From an uncultured Oscillospiraceae bacterium (lineage in GTDB: Bacteria; Bacillota; Clostridia; Oscillospirales; Oscillospiraceae): 64,000 nucleotides of DNA. A program made the translations under genes and the position numbers. Each line of letters starts with the position of its first letter. The first letter of the stretch is position 1. Of the stretch, positions 25,476 through 33,686 are shown one piece after another. The notes beneath the pieces were generated by a model. That model was not told the DNA's origin. It saw only the letters and a list, made by a program, of their open reading frames with translations, and ran no database searches. Location: assembly GCA_944386985.1 (NCBI GenBank), contig CALXDD010000009.1:1-64000 (forward strand), written 5' to 3'.

Positions 25476-26150
25476 TTATAGTAAAACCGGCACTGGAGCG
25501 TCCATCCTCAGACTCTCCGGGGTAACAACACAGTCGTAAGCCAGTACCTGCACTCCCACCGACGCAGCTTCCCGCAGGGCCTGACCGAAGGCGGGGTGTG
25601 TAAGGTCGTTGGGCCGGAAGTGGGTGACTCCCTTCATCTGGACCACGAAGCAGACCGCCGCGCCGCAGCCCTGCTCCACTGCCCGCCGGAGTCCGTGGAG
25701 ATGCTTCACCCCCCGCTCCGTAGGAGCATCGGGGAATCGGACCTCCCCGTTCTCCTCCAAGGTGACCCCCTTCACCTCCACAAAGGTAATCCCCCTCTCC
25801 GTCTCCAGGCGAAAGTCAAACCGGGAGTCCTCCCAGGTGAACTCCGGCCGCAGGGCGAGAAGCCCCGGCCAGTTTTCTGCCGCCCACTCCCCGAACACCC
25901 GGTTGGGCGCCTGGGCATCCATGTTGATGAGCAGGTCCCCCTTTTCCACCGCGATAAGATCATATTGTGTCTTCCGCTTGGGGTTGTCCGATCTCTCCAG
26001 ATACACCGCCGCCCCCGGTGTCAAAAGCTCCCGGCACCTCCCTGTATTTTTCACATGACAGACCTCTGTCCGCCCATCCACCGCCACATGGGCGATAAAC
26101 CGGTTGGGCCGGGTGAGAAAATTCCCCCGGCACACCTGCCCGTACGTCAT
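25476..26150 (-). CDS. sfsA: DNA/RNA nuclease SfsA
   Basis: A 224-residue SfsA protein, first described as a sugar fermentation stimulator and later assigned as a nuclease with an OB-fold and a restriction-enzyme-like domain. Motifs: 'RGNFLTRPNRFIAHV', 'VKNTGRCRELLTPGA', 'RFDFRLE...FVEVKGVTL' (metal site Asp/Glu-x-Lys) and 'FPDAPTERGVKHL'. I start at ATG 26150 because AAGGAG lies correctly before it and homologues begin there, though the frame runs to 26225. It converges on the RluA-type gene. Confidence 0.93.
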   Translation of the reverse strand: MTYGQVCRGNFLTRPNRFIAHVAVDGRTEVCHVKNTGRCRELLTPGAAVYLERSDNPKRKTQYDLIAVEKGDLLINMDAQAPNRVFGEWAAENWPGLLALRPEFTWEDSRFDFRLETERGITFVEVKGVTLEENGEVRFPDAPTERGVKHLHGLRRAVEQGCGAAVCFVVQMKGVTHFRPNDLTHPAFGQALREAASVGVQVLAYDCVVTPESLRMDAPVPVLL

Positions 26151-26283
26151 CTTCTGCGCTCCTTCCCCGCCACCGTCTGATTTCTTCAAACTGGAGACAA
26201 AAAATTTCAACTTGCAGTATAACATACATTGTTTTTTTGTAAAAGAGTACGTTAATTTTTTGTCAGCGTTTTGGGAAATGGTA

Positions 26284-26312
26284 TTGAATTTCCCAATGTC
26301 TTCTGCTATAAT
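26284..26312 (+). promoter_or_regulatory. promoter of the decarboxylase operon
   Basis: TTGAAT, 17 bases, TATAAT. The first gene starts 102 bases on, leaving a long untranslated leader. Confidence 0.75.
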
Positions 26313-26330
26313 ACTTGCATCTATGCGTTA

Positions 26331-26389
26331 GTTGAAATTCAAAAGATTTCAACAGCTGATTTGTCCTGTTTTTTTCAAAAACAGGACAA
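26331..26389 (+). promoter_or_regulatory. two consecutive hairpins in the decarboxylase operon leader
   Basis: GTTGAAAT (26331-26338) pairs with ATTTCAAC (26346-26353). Then TTGTCCTGTTTTT (26361-26373) pairs perfectly with AAAAACAGGACAA (26377-26389) just before the ribosome site. They may protect the message or regulate translation; no known riboswitch is recognised. Confidence 0.5.
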
Positions 26390-26413
26390 CTATCTGTGAA
26401 GGAGGAAGCATCT

Positions 26414-26689
26414 ATGACCGACATGTCTAACTGGTTCGTCGTGTTGATGGGCATCGGTACTGTCTTCGTTGGCCTGATCTGCATCATCGCACTCAGCTAT
26501 GTCATGAGCGCTGTCTGCCGTACCGGCAGCAAGCAGCCCGTGGCCGCTGAGTCCGTTGCTGCAGCGCCCGCCAAGGCGGAGAGTATCCCCAATCGACAGG
26601 CTATGATCGCCGCCATTTCCGCCGCAGTTGCGGAGGATTTAGGTACTGATCTGGCCGGTATCCGTATCCTGTCCGTAAAAAAACTTTAA
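26414..26689 (+). CDS. OadG-type gamma subunit of a Na+-pumping decarboxylase
   Basis: A 91-residue small membrane subunit. One membrane helix near the N-terminus ('WFVVLMGIGTVFVGLICIIALSYVM', split by a Gly pair) is followed by an Ala/Pro-rich linker and a short C-terminal segment ('RQAMIAAISAAVAEDLGTDLAGIRI'). This is the layout of oxaloacetate and related decarboxylase gamma subunits, which hold the complex together at the membrane. I start at ATG 26414 since GTG 26396 would put the AAGGAGG ribosome site inside the gene. First gene of a four-gene operon. Confidence 0.88.
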   Translation: MTDMSNWFVVLMGIGTVFVGLICIIALSYVMSAVCRTGSKQPVAAESVAAAPAKAESIPNRQAMIAAISAAVAEDLGTDLAGIRILSVKKL

Positions 26690-26708
26690 GAGGAAGAGGT
26701 AAAGAAAC

Positions 26709-27056
26709 ATGAAAAAGTACAAGGTTAATGTGAACGGCAGCGTCTACGAGATCACCCTTGAGGTAATGGACGGTGCTCCCGCTGCTGCCCCCGCCGCCCC
26801 CGCTGCCGCTCCCGCCGCTCCTGCCGCTGCTGCTCCCGCCGGCGGTGAGAAGGTCTGCTCCCCCATGCCCGGCACCATTCTGTCCGTCAACGTGCAGAAC
26901 GGCTCCGCCGTCAAGAAGGGCGACGTGCTGATGGTTCTGGAGGCCATGAAGATGGAGAACGAGATCATGGCTCCCTGCGACGGCACCATCACTTCCGTCA
27001 ACACCTCCAAGGGTTCTTCCGTTGAGTCCGGTACTCTGCTGTGCGTGATCGGCTGA
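26709..27056 (+). CDS. biotin carrier subunit of the Na+-pumping decarboxylase
   Basis: A 115-residue biotinyl carrier protein. A short N-terminal strand region ('KYKVNVNGSVYEITLEVM') leads to an Ala/Pro swinging linker (residues 23-45) and the lipoyl/biotinyl barrel with the biotin attachment motif 'EAMKMEN' (Lys81). It carries the carboxyl group from the alpha subunit to the membrane beta subunit. Because the alpha subunit downstream has no biotin domain of its own, this separate carrier must serve it. Confidence 0.93.
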   Translation: MKKYKVNVNGSVYEITLEVMDGAPAAAPAAPAAAPAAPAAAAPAGGEKVCSPMPGTILSVNVQNGSAVKKGDVLMVLEAMKMENEIMAPCDGTITSVNTSKGSSVESGTLLCVIG

Positions 27057-27079
27057 TCGCGTAGGGAGGGTAATGTGTT

Positions 27080-28342
27080 ATGCAACCGATTATCAATTTT
27101 ATTCATGATACCGGCTTCTACATGATCGGTGCCAACGGCGACTGGAAGACGATCGTGATGATCCTCATTTCCTTCGTCCTCATGTACCTCGCCATCGTGA
27201 AGAAGTTCGAACCCCTGCTGCTGCTGCCGATCTCCTTCGGCATGCTGGCCACCAACCTGCCCGGCGCTGAGATGTACCACGAGATCCTCTTCGCCGGCGG
27301 CCACATCCACTGGGAGCTGTTCGGCGGCTCCCCCATGACGGCAGAGCTGCTGAGCGAGCTGCAGGCCGCCGGCGTCAGCGACGCCATTTTGAATGCCTAT
27401 CCCGTGGGAACCACCGTTTCCACCGGCCTCATTGACGTTTTGTACTTAGGCGTGAAGCTGGGCATCTACCCCTGCCTCATCTTCATGGGCGTGGGTTCCA
27501 TGACCGACTTCGGTCCCCTGATCGCCAACCCCAAGAGCCTGCTGCTGGGCGCCGCTGCCCAGCTGGGTATCTTCATAACCTATGTGGGCTGCCGCCTGTC
27601 CGGCCTGTTCAATGCCGCGGAGGCCTCCTCCATCGGTATCATCGGCGGCGCTGATGGTCCTACGGCTATCTTCGTCACCAGCCGTCTGGCTCCCCACCTG
27701 CTGGGGCCCATCGCCGTAGCCGCTTACAGCTATATGGCTCTGGTGCCTGTGATCCAGCCCCCCATCATGCGTCTGCTCACCACCAAGGCCGAGCGTCAGA
27801 TCGTCATGAAGCCTCTGCGCGAGGTGTCCAAGCGTGAGAAGATCATCTTCCCCATCATGGTTACCGTGTTTGTGGCCCTGCTGGTGCCCTCCGCCGCTCC
27901 TCTGATTGCCTGCCTGATGCTGGGTAACCTGTTCAAGGAGAGCGGTGTCGTGGAGCGTCTGACCAAGACCGCCGGCAACGAGCTGATGAACATCGTCACC
28001 ATCTTCCTGGGTCTGTCTGTCGGTTCCACCGCCACTGCCACTACCTTCCTGTCCGGTCAGACCATCGCCATCATGTGCATGGGCGTTGTGGCCTTCGGCT
28101 TCGGTACCGCCGGCGGCGTGCTTCTGGCCAAGGTCATGAACCTGTTCCTGAAGGAAAAGATCAATCCCCTCATCGGCTCCGCCGGCGTGTCCGCTGTGCC
28201 TATGGCCGCCCGTGTCTCCCAGGTGGAGGGCCAGAAGGCCAACCCCGGCAACTTCCTGCTCATGCACGCCATGGGCCCCAATGTGGCCGGCGTGATCGGC
28301 TCTGCCATCGCCGCTGGCGTGCTGATGGCACTGTTCGGTTAA
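27080..28342 (+). CDS. Na+-translocating decarboxylase beta subunit
   Basis: The membrane subunit that decarboxylates carboxybiotin and exports Na+, 420 residues, many hydrophobic spans. Family words: 'KKFEPLLLLPISFGMLATNLPG', 'GVGSMTDFGPLIANPKSLLLGAAAQLGIF', 'IGIIGGADGPTAIFV' (the conserved ion-site loop) and 'GNLFKESGVVERL'. Shared by oxaloacetate, methylmalonyl-CoA and glutaconyl-CoA decarboxylases. The alpha subunit next door points to the oxaloacetate type. A GGGAGGG site precedes ATG 27080. Confidence 0.95.
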   Translation: MQPIINFIHDTGFYMIGANGDWKTIVMILISFVLMYLAIVKKFEPLLLLPISFGMLATNLPGAEMYHEILFAGGHIHWELFGGSPMTAELLSELQAAGVSDAILNAYPVGTTVSTGLIDVLYLGVKLGIYPCLIFMGVGSMTDFGPLIANPKSLLLGAAAQLGIFITYVGCRLSGLFNAAEASSIGIIGGADGPTAIFVTSRLAPHLLGPIAVAAYSYMALVPVIQPPIMRLLTTKAERQIVMKPLREVSKREKIIFPIMVTVFVALLVPSAAPLIACLMLGNLFKESGVVERLTKTAGNELMNIVTIFLGLSVGSTATATTFLSGQTIAIMCMGVVAFGFGTAGGVLLAKVMNLFLKEKINPLIGSAGVSAVPMAARVSQVEGQKANPGNFLLMHAMGPNVAGVIGSAIAAGVLMALFG

Positions 28343-28360
28343 TTGAGAAGGAGGTTCACT

Positions 28361-29827
28361 ATGGAAACTATGGAATTTCTGTCTAAAAAGCCCCTGCTGA
28401 TCACCGATACCATCCTCCGTGACGCCCACCAGTCTCAGGCCGCCACCCGGATGACCATCGACGATATGCTCCCCGCCTGTGAAATCTTGGACTCCATTGG
28501 CTACTACTCCCTGGAGTGCTGGGGCGGCGCAACCTTTGATGTGTGCATGCGCTTCCTCAACGAAGACCCCTGGGAGCGCCTGCGGACCCTCCGCAAGCAT
28601 CTGCCCCACACCAAGCTGCAGATGCTCTTCCGCGGCCAGAACATCCTGGGCTACAAGCACTACGCCGACGATGTGGTGGACGCCTTCTGCCGCAAGAGTG
28701 TGGAGAACGGCATCGACATCATCCGTATCTTCGACGCCCTCAATGATGTGCGCAATCTGGAGCAGGCCATCAAGTCCACCAAGAAGTACGGCGGCCAGGT
28801 GGAGGCCACCCTCTCCTACACCATCTCCCCCATCCATAACGAGGACTACTTCGTGAAGCTGGGCAAGGAGCTGGAGCAGATGGGCGCCGACACCCTGTGC
28901 ATCAAGGACATGGCAAACCTGCTGCTGCCTATGGATGCCTACTCCCTGGTCAAGCGCCTGAAGGAGAATGTGAGCATTCCCATCCATCTGCACACCCACA
29001 ACACCACCGGCACCGGCGACATGGTCTATCTCATGGCGGCCTACGCCGGCGTGGACATTGTGGACTGCGCCCTGAGTCCCCTGGCCAACGGCACCTCCCA
29101 GCCCGCCACCGAGTCCCTGGTGGCCACCCTGAAGGGTACCGTCCGTGACACTGGTCTGGACCTTGGAAAGATGAGCGACGCCGCCGTCCACTTCCGGAAG
29201 GTGGCCCAGCGTCTGAAGGACACCGGCTCTCTGGACCCCAAGGTGCTGAACGTGGATACCAACACCCTGCTCTATCAGGTGCCCGGCGGCATGCTGTCTA
29301 ACCTCATCAGCCAGCTCAAGCAGGCCGGCAAGGAGGATAAGTACTATGACGTGCTGGCGGAGATTCCCCGTGTCCGTGAGGACTACGGCTATCCCCCGCT
29401 GGTTACCCCTTCCTCCCAGATCGTGGGCACCCAGGCCGTCATGAACGTGATTCTGGGCGAGCGGTACAAGACCTTCACCAAGGAGTCCCGTGCGGTGCTG
29501 AAGGGCGAGTACGGCGCTCTGCCCGGCAAGGTCAACGAGGAGGTCCGGGCCAAGGCCGGCATCAAGCCGGAGGAGGTCATTACCTGCCGTCCCGCCGATC
29601 TGTTGGAGCCTGAGCTGGAGAAGTACAAGGAGGAGTTCAAGGACATCGCCAAGAGCGAGGAGGACGTGCTGAGCCTGGCTCTGTTCCCCCAGGTGGCCCC
29701 CAAGTTCCTGGCATGGCGCGACGGTCCTCACGACGAGCCCGCCGCTGCTCCTGCCGCCCCCGCTGCCAAGCCCGCCGCCGATCCCAACGCGGTCCGCGAG
29801 CTGTATGTGGAGGACAAGTCCATCTGA
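28361..29827 (+). CDS. oxaloacetate decarboxylase alpha / pyruvate carboxylase subunit B-like carboxyltransferase
   Basis: A 488-residue carboxyltransferase moving CO2 between oxaloacetate and biotin. The HMGL-like TIM barrel shows 'DTILRDAHQSQAATRM' (metal-site Asp), 'CLKDM'-type 'LCIKDMANLLLP' with the carbamylated-type Lys, and 'IHLHTHNTTGTG' (metal His pair). A conserved C-terminal domain follows ('YPPLVTPSSQIVGTQAVMNV'). The end is an Ala/Pro tail without a biotin domain. I start at ATG 28361 after GAAGGAGG. Together the four genes make a Na+ pump driven by oxaloacetate decarboxylation, giving pyruvate. Confidence 0.93.
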   Translation: METMEFLSKKPLLITDTILRDAHQSQAATRMTIDDMLPACEILDSIGYYSLECWGGATFDVCMRFLNEDPWERLRTLRKHLPHTKLQMLFRGQNILGYKHYADDVVDAFCRKSVENGIDIIRIFDALNDVRNLEQAIKSTKKYGGQVEATLSYTISPIHNEDYFVKLGKELEQMGADTLCIKDMANLLLPMDAYSLVKRLKENVSIPIHLHTHNTTGTGDMVYLMAAYAGVDIVDCALSPLANGTSQPATESLVATLKGTVRDTGLDLGKMSDAAVHFRKVAQRLKDTGSLDPKVLNVDTNTLLYQVPGGMLSNLISQLKQAGKEDKYYDVLAEIPRVREDYGYPPLVTPSSQIVGTQAVMNVILGERYKTFTKESRAVLKGEYGALPGKVNEEVRAKAGIKPEEVITCRPADLLEPELEKYKEEFKDIAKSEEDVLSLALFPQVAPKFLAWRDGPHDEPAAAPAAPAAKPAADPNAVRELYVEDKSI

Positions 29828-29848
29828 GGACTGCAGTCTAATGCAATG

Positions 29849-29882
29849 AACACGGCGTGACGAAAGTCACGCCGTGTTTTTT
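29849..29882 (+). terminator. terminator of the decarboxylase operon
   Basis: AACACGGCGTGAC and GTCACGCCGTGTT form a perfect 13-bp stem with a GAAA tetraloop and a T-run. Confidence 0.93.
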
Positions 29883-29903
29883 CAATGAAAAGGAGGAATT
29901 GCC

Positions 29904-30236
29904 ATGCGGCAGGAGACCATCGAAAAGGTGTTGGCCTTCCGGGACCAGCGGGACTGGAGGCAGTACCACAACCCCAAGGATCTTGCCATCTCCCTGAGTC
30001 TGGAGGCGGCAGAACTGCTGGAGGTATTTCAGTGGAGCGGCGGGGACGTAGAGTGCCGGAAGAAGCTGCCGGAGATGCGTGAAGAGTTGGCGGACGTACT
30101 GATGTACGCCATTTTGCTCTCAGACCGGCTGGGTTTCGATTTAGATGAGATCATCCTGGAAAAGCTCCGGCGCAACGAGGAGAAGTACCCAGTGGAAAAG
30201 TCTCGGGGCCGGAAGGAGAAGTATACAGAGCTGTAA
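29904..30236 (+). CDS. MazG-like nucleotide pyrophosphohydrolase
   Basis: A 110-residue all-alpha NTP pyrophosphohydrolase (RS21-C6/dCTPase type), probably a house-cleaning enzyme for abnormal (d)NTPs. Metal-binding acids are in 'SLEAAELLEVFQW' (E-x-x-E) and 'EELADVLMYAILLSD' (E-x-x-D). Size fits the family. AAAAGGAGG precedes it. It lies 18 bases before the nucleotidase gene yjjG, which fits a small nucleotide-sanitation operon. Confidence 0.9.
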   Translation: MRQETIEKVLAFRDQRDWRQYHNPKDLAISLSLEAAELLEVFQWSGGDVECRKKLPEMREELADVLMYAILLSDRLGFDLDEIILEKLRRNEEKYPVEKSRGRKEKYTEL

Positions 30237-30254
30237 GACCGGAAAGGAGACGCC

Positions 30255-30941
30255 ATGCGCTACCCTATTTTGCTCTTTGATGCGGACAACACCCTCTTCG
30301 ACTTCGTGGCCGCCGAGCGGGATGCTTTTCTGGCAGTGTGCCGGGAGACGGGTCTCCCCTTCACCGAGACGCTTTATGATCTCTATCACCGGTGCAATGA
30401 GGAACTGTGGGAGGACTTCAATGCCGGAAAATACACCAAGGACTTTCTGCTGGTAGAGCGATTTCGCAGGTACCTCTGCCGGTCCGGCCTCACCGGCGAC
30501 CCGGAGGCCATGAATCAAATCCACCTTCGGGCTCTGGCGGAAAGCGCCGTCCTCTTCCCCGACGCCCTGAAGGTGTGTCAATCCCTTGCCGCGCACCGGC
30601 GGCTCTATATCATCACCAATGCCGTTGCATCTGTCCAGGAGGCCCGGTTTGCCAGCTCTCCTATTACCCCCTGCTTCCAGGGGTTCTTCATCTCTGAGAC
30701 TGTGGGCTGCGGCAAGCCGGAGAGGGCCTATTTCGACTACGTCTTGGCCCACATTCCCGGCGCGAAACCGGAGGACTGCCTTGTCATAGGGGATTCCCTT
30801 ACCAGCGACATACAGGGAGCCAACAACGCCTCCCTCCCCTGCTGCTGGCTGAACCGCAGCGGAAAGCCCCGGCCTGAAGGGCTTCGGATCAATTATGAGA
30901 TCCGCTCCCTCACGGAGCTGCCGTCTCTGCTGGAGGAATAG
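30255..30941 (+). CDS. yjjG: YjjG-family noncanonical pyrimidine nucleotidase (HAD)
   Basis: A 228-residue HAD phosphatase that removes phosphate from (mainly pyrimidine) nucleoside monophosphates. Motif I 'LLFDADNTLFDF' holds the nucleophile Asp; motif II 'YIITNAV'; motif III Lys near 'GCGKPERAYFDYVL'; motif IV 'CLVIGDSLTSDIQGANNA'. This order and wording are those of YjjG/YfnB. It shares a message with the MazG-like gene and ends at a strong terminator. Confidence 0.9.
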   Translation: MRYPILLFDADNTLFDFVAAERDAFLAVCRETGLPFTETLYDLYHRCNEELWEDFNAGKYTKDFLLVERFRRYLCRSGLTGDPEAMNQIHLRALAESAVLFPDALKVCQSLAAHRRLYIITNAVASVQEARFASSPITPCFQGFFISETVGCGKPERAYFDYVLAHIPGAKPEDCLVIGDSLTSDIQGANNASLPCCWLNRSGKPRPEGLRINYEIRSLTELPSLLEE

Positions 30942-30962
30942 TCCCCGGCCCACAATGTATAC

Positions 30963-31000
30963 GCCCCCAGCCGCAGCAGCGGCTGGGGGCGCTCATTTTT
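30963..31000 (+). terminator. terminator after yjjG
   Basis: GCCCCCAGCCGC pairs with GCGGCTGGGGGC around AGCA, followed by GCTCATTTTT. Confidence 0.9.
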
Positions 31001-31110
31001 ATCGTTCTTCCTCTTCCAGTCCAAATCCCCTCCGCTTCTCTCCGTTATCCCACAGCTCTGACGAAGGAGCCTTCGAACATAAGGAGCGCTGCTGCAGGGA
31101 TACTGGCTTC

Positions 31111-31263
31111 ATACTGACGGTCTGCGTGAAAACGGCGGAGGCCCCTTGGCAGGAGCATTACGATCCAAAGGTAAGGTGCCTTAGCCACAGAAATTGCCGG
31201 GAGCAGGCGGACAGTGGCCAGTATATAGCGGCAATTGGACAGAAGGATCCTTTGACAAATTAC
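31111..31263 (+). pseudogene. decayed N-terminal fragment of a TPR lipoprotein paralogue
   Basis: In one frame the sequence reads 'LTVCVKTAEAPWQEHYD' and, further on, 'QYIAAIGQKDP'. The intact lipoprotein on the opposite strand (31260-32249) reads 'LTACSKTSRGSWQEQYD' and '...FAAAIEIDP' at the same spacing. The lipobox, the WQE-YD motif and the end of the first TPR are all recognisable, but there is no start or ribosome site and the frame then runs into the 3' end of the other gene. It looks like a broken inverted copy. Confidence 0.6.
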
Positions 31264-32249
31264 GGCACTTCCACCGTGACAATAGCGTATCCTACTGCAT
31301 GGACACTCTCATCCACCCCGATGAGCAGCACATCCAAGGAAGAATTCCTGCTCTGGGCAAACACAGGGAAATTTCCATTTCCGCTAAAGGGTACCTTCTG
31401 GCCTCCTGCCATCGGCCCTCCGCCGCTCTGCCAGATCTTCTCCGCAGAGGAAATCAGTTCAGGCAGCTCACTCTCCGCAAATCCGTCGGCAGACCAGTTC
31501 CACACCAGCACATTCGTCACGTTCTCCGGACCGTCTACCGTAAATCGAAGGTTCATGCTGCCCACCGCGTCCGGGTTCTGCTCTGTCATGTATCCGCCAT
31601 CCTGATAAGTGTACTGGATATTGCTCAGGGACAACAGGTGCAGATCCCCCTGGCCTTCCACAGGCTGAGAGTCCTCTGTTTCATCCTTCTCCGGACCGGT
31701 ATTTCCATCATCCGCACCGGTTCCGTCCTCACCGGAGGCAGTCCCCTCTGTGCCGCCGTTCTCCCCTTCAGCATCACCAGCGCCTCCGGTTCCTGTACCC
31801 GCCTGAGCACCCTGCAGCAAGCCTTCGTTCCCTGTCGCTTCCGTTCCTTGATTCAAAACCTCTTCCGCTGACTCCAAATCTCCCATGGTCGTATAGGTCA
31901 CAGCAGCTTTCTCATACGCCTCGGCCACCTGATCATCCAGGGCGATGACCTCTAAGAAATCCTCTAATGCTTTGTCATACGTCTCGGCGGCTTCCGACTC
32001 CTCCGACAAGCCCTGTTTTGCAATTTCCAGGTAGCCTTCGCCCCGGCTCAGATACGCCTCATACCGCTTGGGGTCGATCTCAATGGCCGCTGCAAAGGCT
32101 AAAATAGCTTCCTCGTAATTGCCCTCATCCAGATATTTTATACCCAAATCGTACTGCTCCTGCCAGCTTCCCCGGGACGTTTTGCTGCAGGCGGTCAGCA
32201 GGAGAAGCACCGCCAGCAGAAATACCAATAATGATCCTGTTTTTTTCAT
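31260..32249 (-). CDS. TPR lipoprotein of the kinase/VWA cluster
   Basis: A 329-residue surface lipoprotein: signal peptide with lipobox 'LLTAC' (Cys21), then about three TPR-like repeats ('YDLGIKYLDEGNYEEAILAFAAAIEIDP', split across residues 33-60; 'AYEKAAVTYTTMGDLESAEEVLN'), an acidic Gly/Thr/Glu linker (about 150-200) and a C-terminal beta-rich domain ('LHLLSLSNIQYTYQDGGYM...FTVDGPENVTNVLVWNWS'). Function unknown. It follows the TPR/RCC1-like gene on the same strand, with a hairpin between them. TAAGGAG precedes the start. A decayed copy lies beyond its 3' end. Confidence 0.8.
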   Translation of the reverse strand: MKKTGSLLVFLLAVLLLLTACSKTSRGSWQEQYDLGIKYLDEGNYEEAILAFAAAIEIDPKRYEAYLSRGEGYLEIAKQGLSEESEAAETYDKALEDFLEVIALDDQVAEAYEKAAVTYTTMGDLESAEEVLNQGTEATGNEGLLQGAQAGTGTGGAGDAEGENGGTEGTASGEDGTGADDGNTGPEKDETEDSQPVEGQGDLHLLSLSNIQYTYQDGGYMTEQNPDAVGSMNLRFTVDGPENVTNVLVWNWSADGFAESELPELISSAEKIWQSGGGPMAGGQKVPFSGNGNFPVFAQSRNSSLDVLLIGVDESVHAVGYAIVTVEVP

Positions 32250-32269
32250 CGTTTTCTCCTTATGGATAA

Positions 32270-32302
32270 AGCCCGGCGAACAGTGGAGCTGCCCGCCGGG
32301 CT
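32270..32302 (-). terminator. hairpin between the lipoprotein and TPR/RCC1-like genes
   Basis: AGCCCGGCG and CGCCGGGCT form a 9-bp stem; on the minus strand TTTATCC follows, a weak T-tract. It may partly separate the lipoprotein from the cluster message. Confidence 0.55.
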
Positions 32303-32319
32303 CTTTATTTTGCTCTGAT

Positions 32320-33684
32320 TCAAATCAATACCTGCGCCGTAGACGTGTCTTCGCCCCAATAGCGGGCCGTGCCGTCGTCATATTCGACCACCACGACCTC
32401 CCCCTGGGGATAGAGGGTGGTCACCGCCGCCCCGGACTCCACCTCCTGGATGTCGCCGCCGGAGCGGAAGGTGCACAGCTGTCCGTCCGCCGTGGTGAAG
32501 AGGATACGGCTGCCCGCGTTGGCAATGGCCGTCACCACACAGTCTGGCTGCAGAGCGCCGTCCTCCGGGCTGACCGTCCAGCCTAAAGGCGCATCGGAAT
32601 AGTAGGAATCGGAGGTGGTCCGCCCCTCGGTTGTGATGACAAAGAGACTGGTATCCGAGAGGGTAAACGCAGCTGCATCTCTCCGATAGAGACTCCACTG
32701 GTCCGGCGTACCGCTGCTGCTGGTGTACAGCGCGCCGTCCGCTGTCAGAACTGCAGCCTTATCTCCATTGGACGCAATCTGGATCACCACCGGGAACCGG
32801 GTCAGCGGCGTTAGCGTCTGGCCGCTGCCGGCGCCGACGGTCCAGAGGGAGCCATCAGTAAGCAGTACCAGCAGCCGTCCGGTGGTACCGGCCACATCCG
32901 CCACCGGTCCCGGGCAATCCACCTGGACCCAACCGCCCTCCGGTGCAGTGACGGCATATCCGCCGCCCATCTGTCCCCACCGGTTCTCACCGGCAGCCCA
33001 CAGAGCACCGCTGTCATCCACCACAAAGGAAGTCCGGCCCACACAGATCACCTTTCGGGCCGTGCCGGGGAAACCGGCGCTCTGATAGTTCTCCGACGCT
33101 GCCACCAGGGCGGGGTCCGTTCCCAGCTGCCCCAGCGTATTGCTGCCAAGACTTTGGACCTGGCCGTTTGTAATAACCAGCTGCTGGTCCGTCCCCACCG
33201 CATAGGACCGGGGTGCGGCATACAGCTGCGTCAGGATCTCATCCCGCTTCGCGTAGTATGCATCCTTGTCTGTGGTGGTAATCAAGGTCTGCGTCAGCTG
33301 CGCCGCCTGGGACAGCTGTCCCGTCTGCTGTAGGATCTCCACCATGGCATTCACGGCCTCCTCGTTAGGACGCTGGGTGTAAACCAGATCCTCCAGCACC
33401 TGGCGGGCCACATCGTAATCCTCTGTTCCGGCGTAGGCCTGGGCCAGGCCGATCCGGGCCTCGCTGCTGCCCGGGTCCAACTCAATGGCCTGGGTGAAGG
33501 CGGCAATGGCGCCGCCGTAGTTGAGGTCGTTGAGATACTGCTGCCCCAGAGTCAGGCTGCTTGCGGCGGACACTCCTCTGAACTGCAGGAAGGTGTATCC
33601 CCCCAGCACCAGAATCAGCACCGCCAGAGGCACCAGAATGGGCGTTTTTCTGATCTGCAGCGCTTTCAATTTCAATTTTTCCAT
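32320..33684 (-). CDS. membrane-anchored TPR protein with RCC1-like repeats
   Basis: A 454-residue protein. One membrane segment lies at about 15-33 ('ILVPLAVLILVLGGYTFL'), followed by TPR-like repeats (about 45-150; 'YLNDLNYGGAIAAFTQAIELD' in two pieces) and a beta-propeller-like domain with RCC1-type words ('LGSNTLGQLGTDP', 'LWAAGENRWGQMGGG', 'DGSLWTVGAGSG'). It is likely an outer sensor or scaffold. I start at ATG 33684 with AAGGAGG before it; the upstream VWA gene ends two bases earlier (TGAGTATG), so the genes are coupled. Function unknown. Confidence 0.8.
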   Translation of the reverse strand: MEKLKLKALQIRKTPILVPLAVLILVLGGYTFLQFRGVSAASSLTLGQQYLNDLNYGGAIAAFTQAIELDPGSSEARIGLAQAYAGTEDYDVARQVLEDLVYTQRPNEEAVNAMVEILQQTGQLSQAAQLTQTLITTTDKDAYYAKRDEILTQLYAAPRSYAVGTDQQLVITNGQVQSLGSNTLGQLGTDPALVAASENYQSAGFPGTARKVICVGRTSFVVDDSGALWAAGENRWGQMGGGYAVTAPEGGWVQVDCPGPVADVAGTTGRLLVLLTDGSLWTVGAGSGQTLTPLTRFPVVIQIASNGDKAAVLTADGALYTSSSGTPDQWSLYRRDAAAFTLSDTSLFVITTEGRTTSDSYYSDAPLGWTVSPEDGALQPDCVVTAIANAGSRILFTTADGQLCTFRSGGDIQEVESGAAVTTLYPQGEVVVVEYDDGTARYWGEDTSTAQVLI

Positions 33685-33686
33685 AC

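Noticed and set aside
27446..29731. 761-codon minus-strand frame opposite the decarboxylase genes
   Set aside because: Antisense shadow of the strongly biased oad-type beta and alpha genes.
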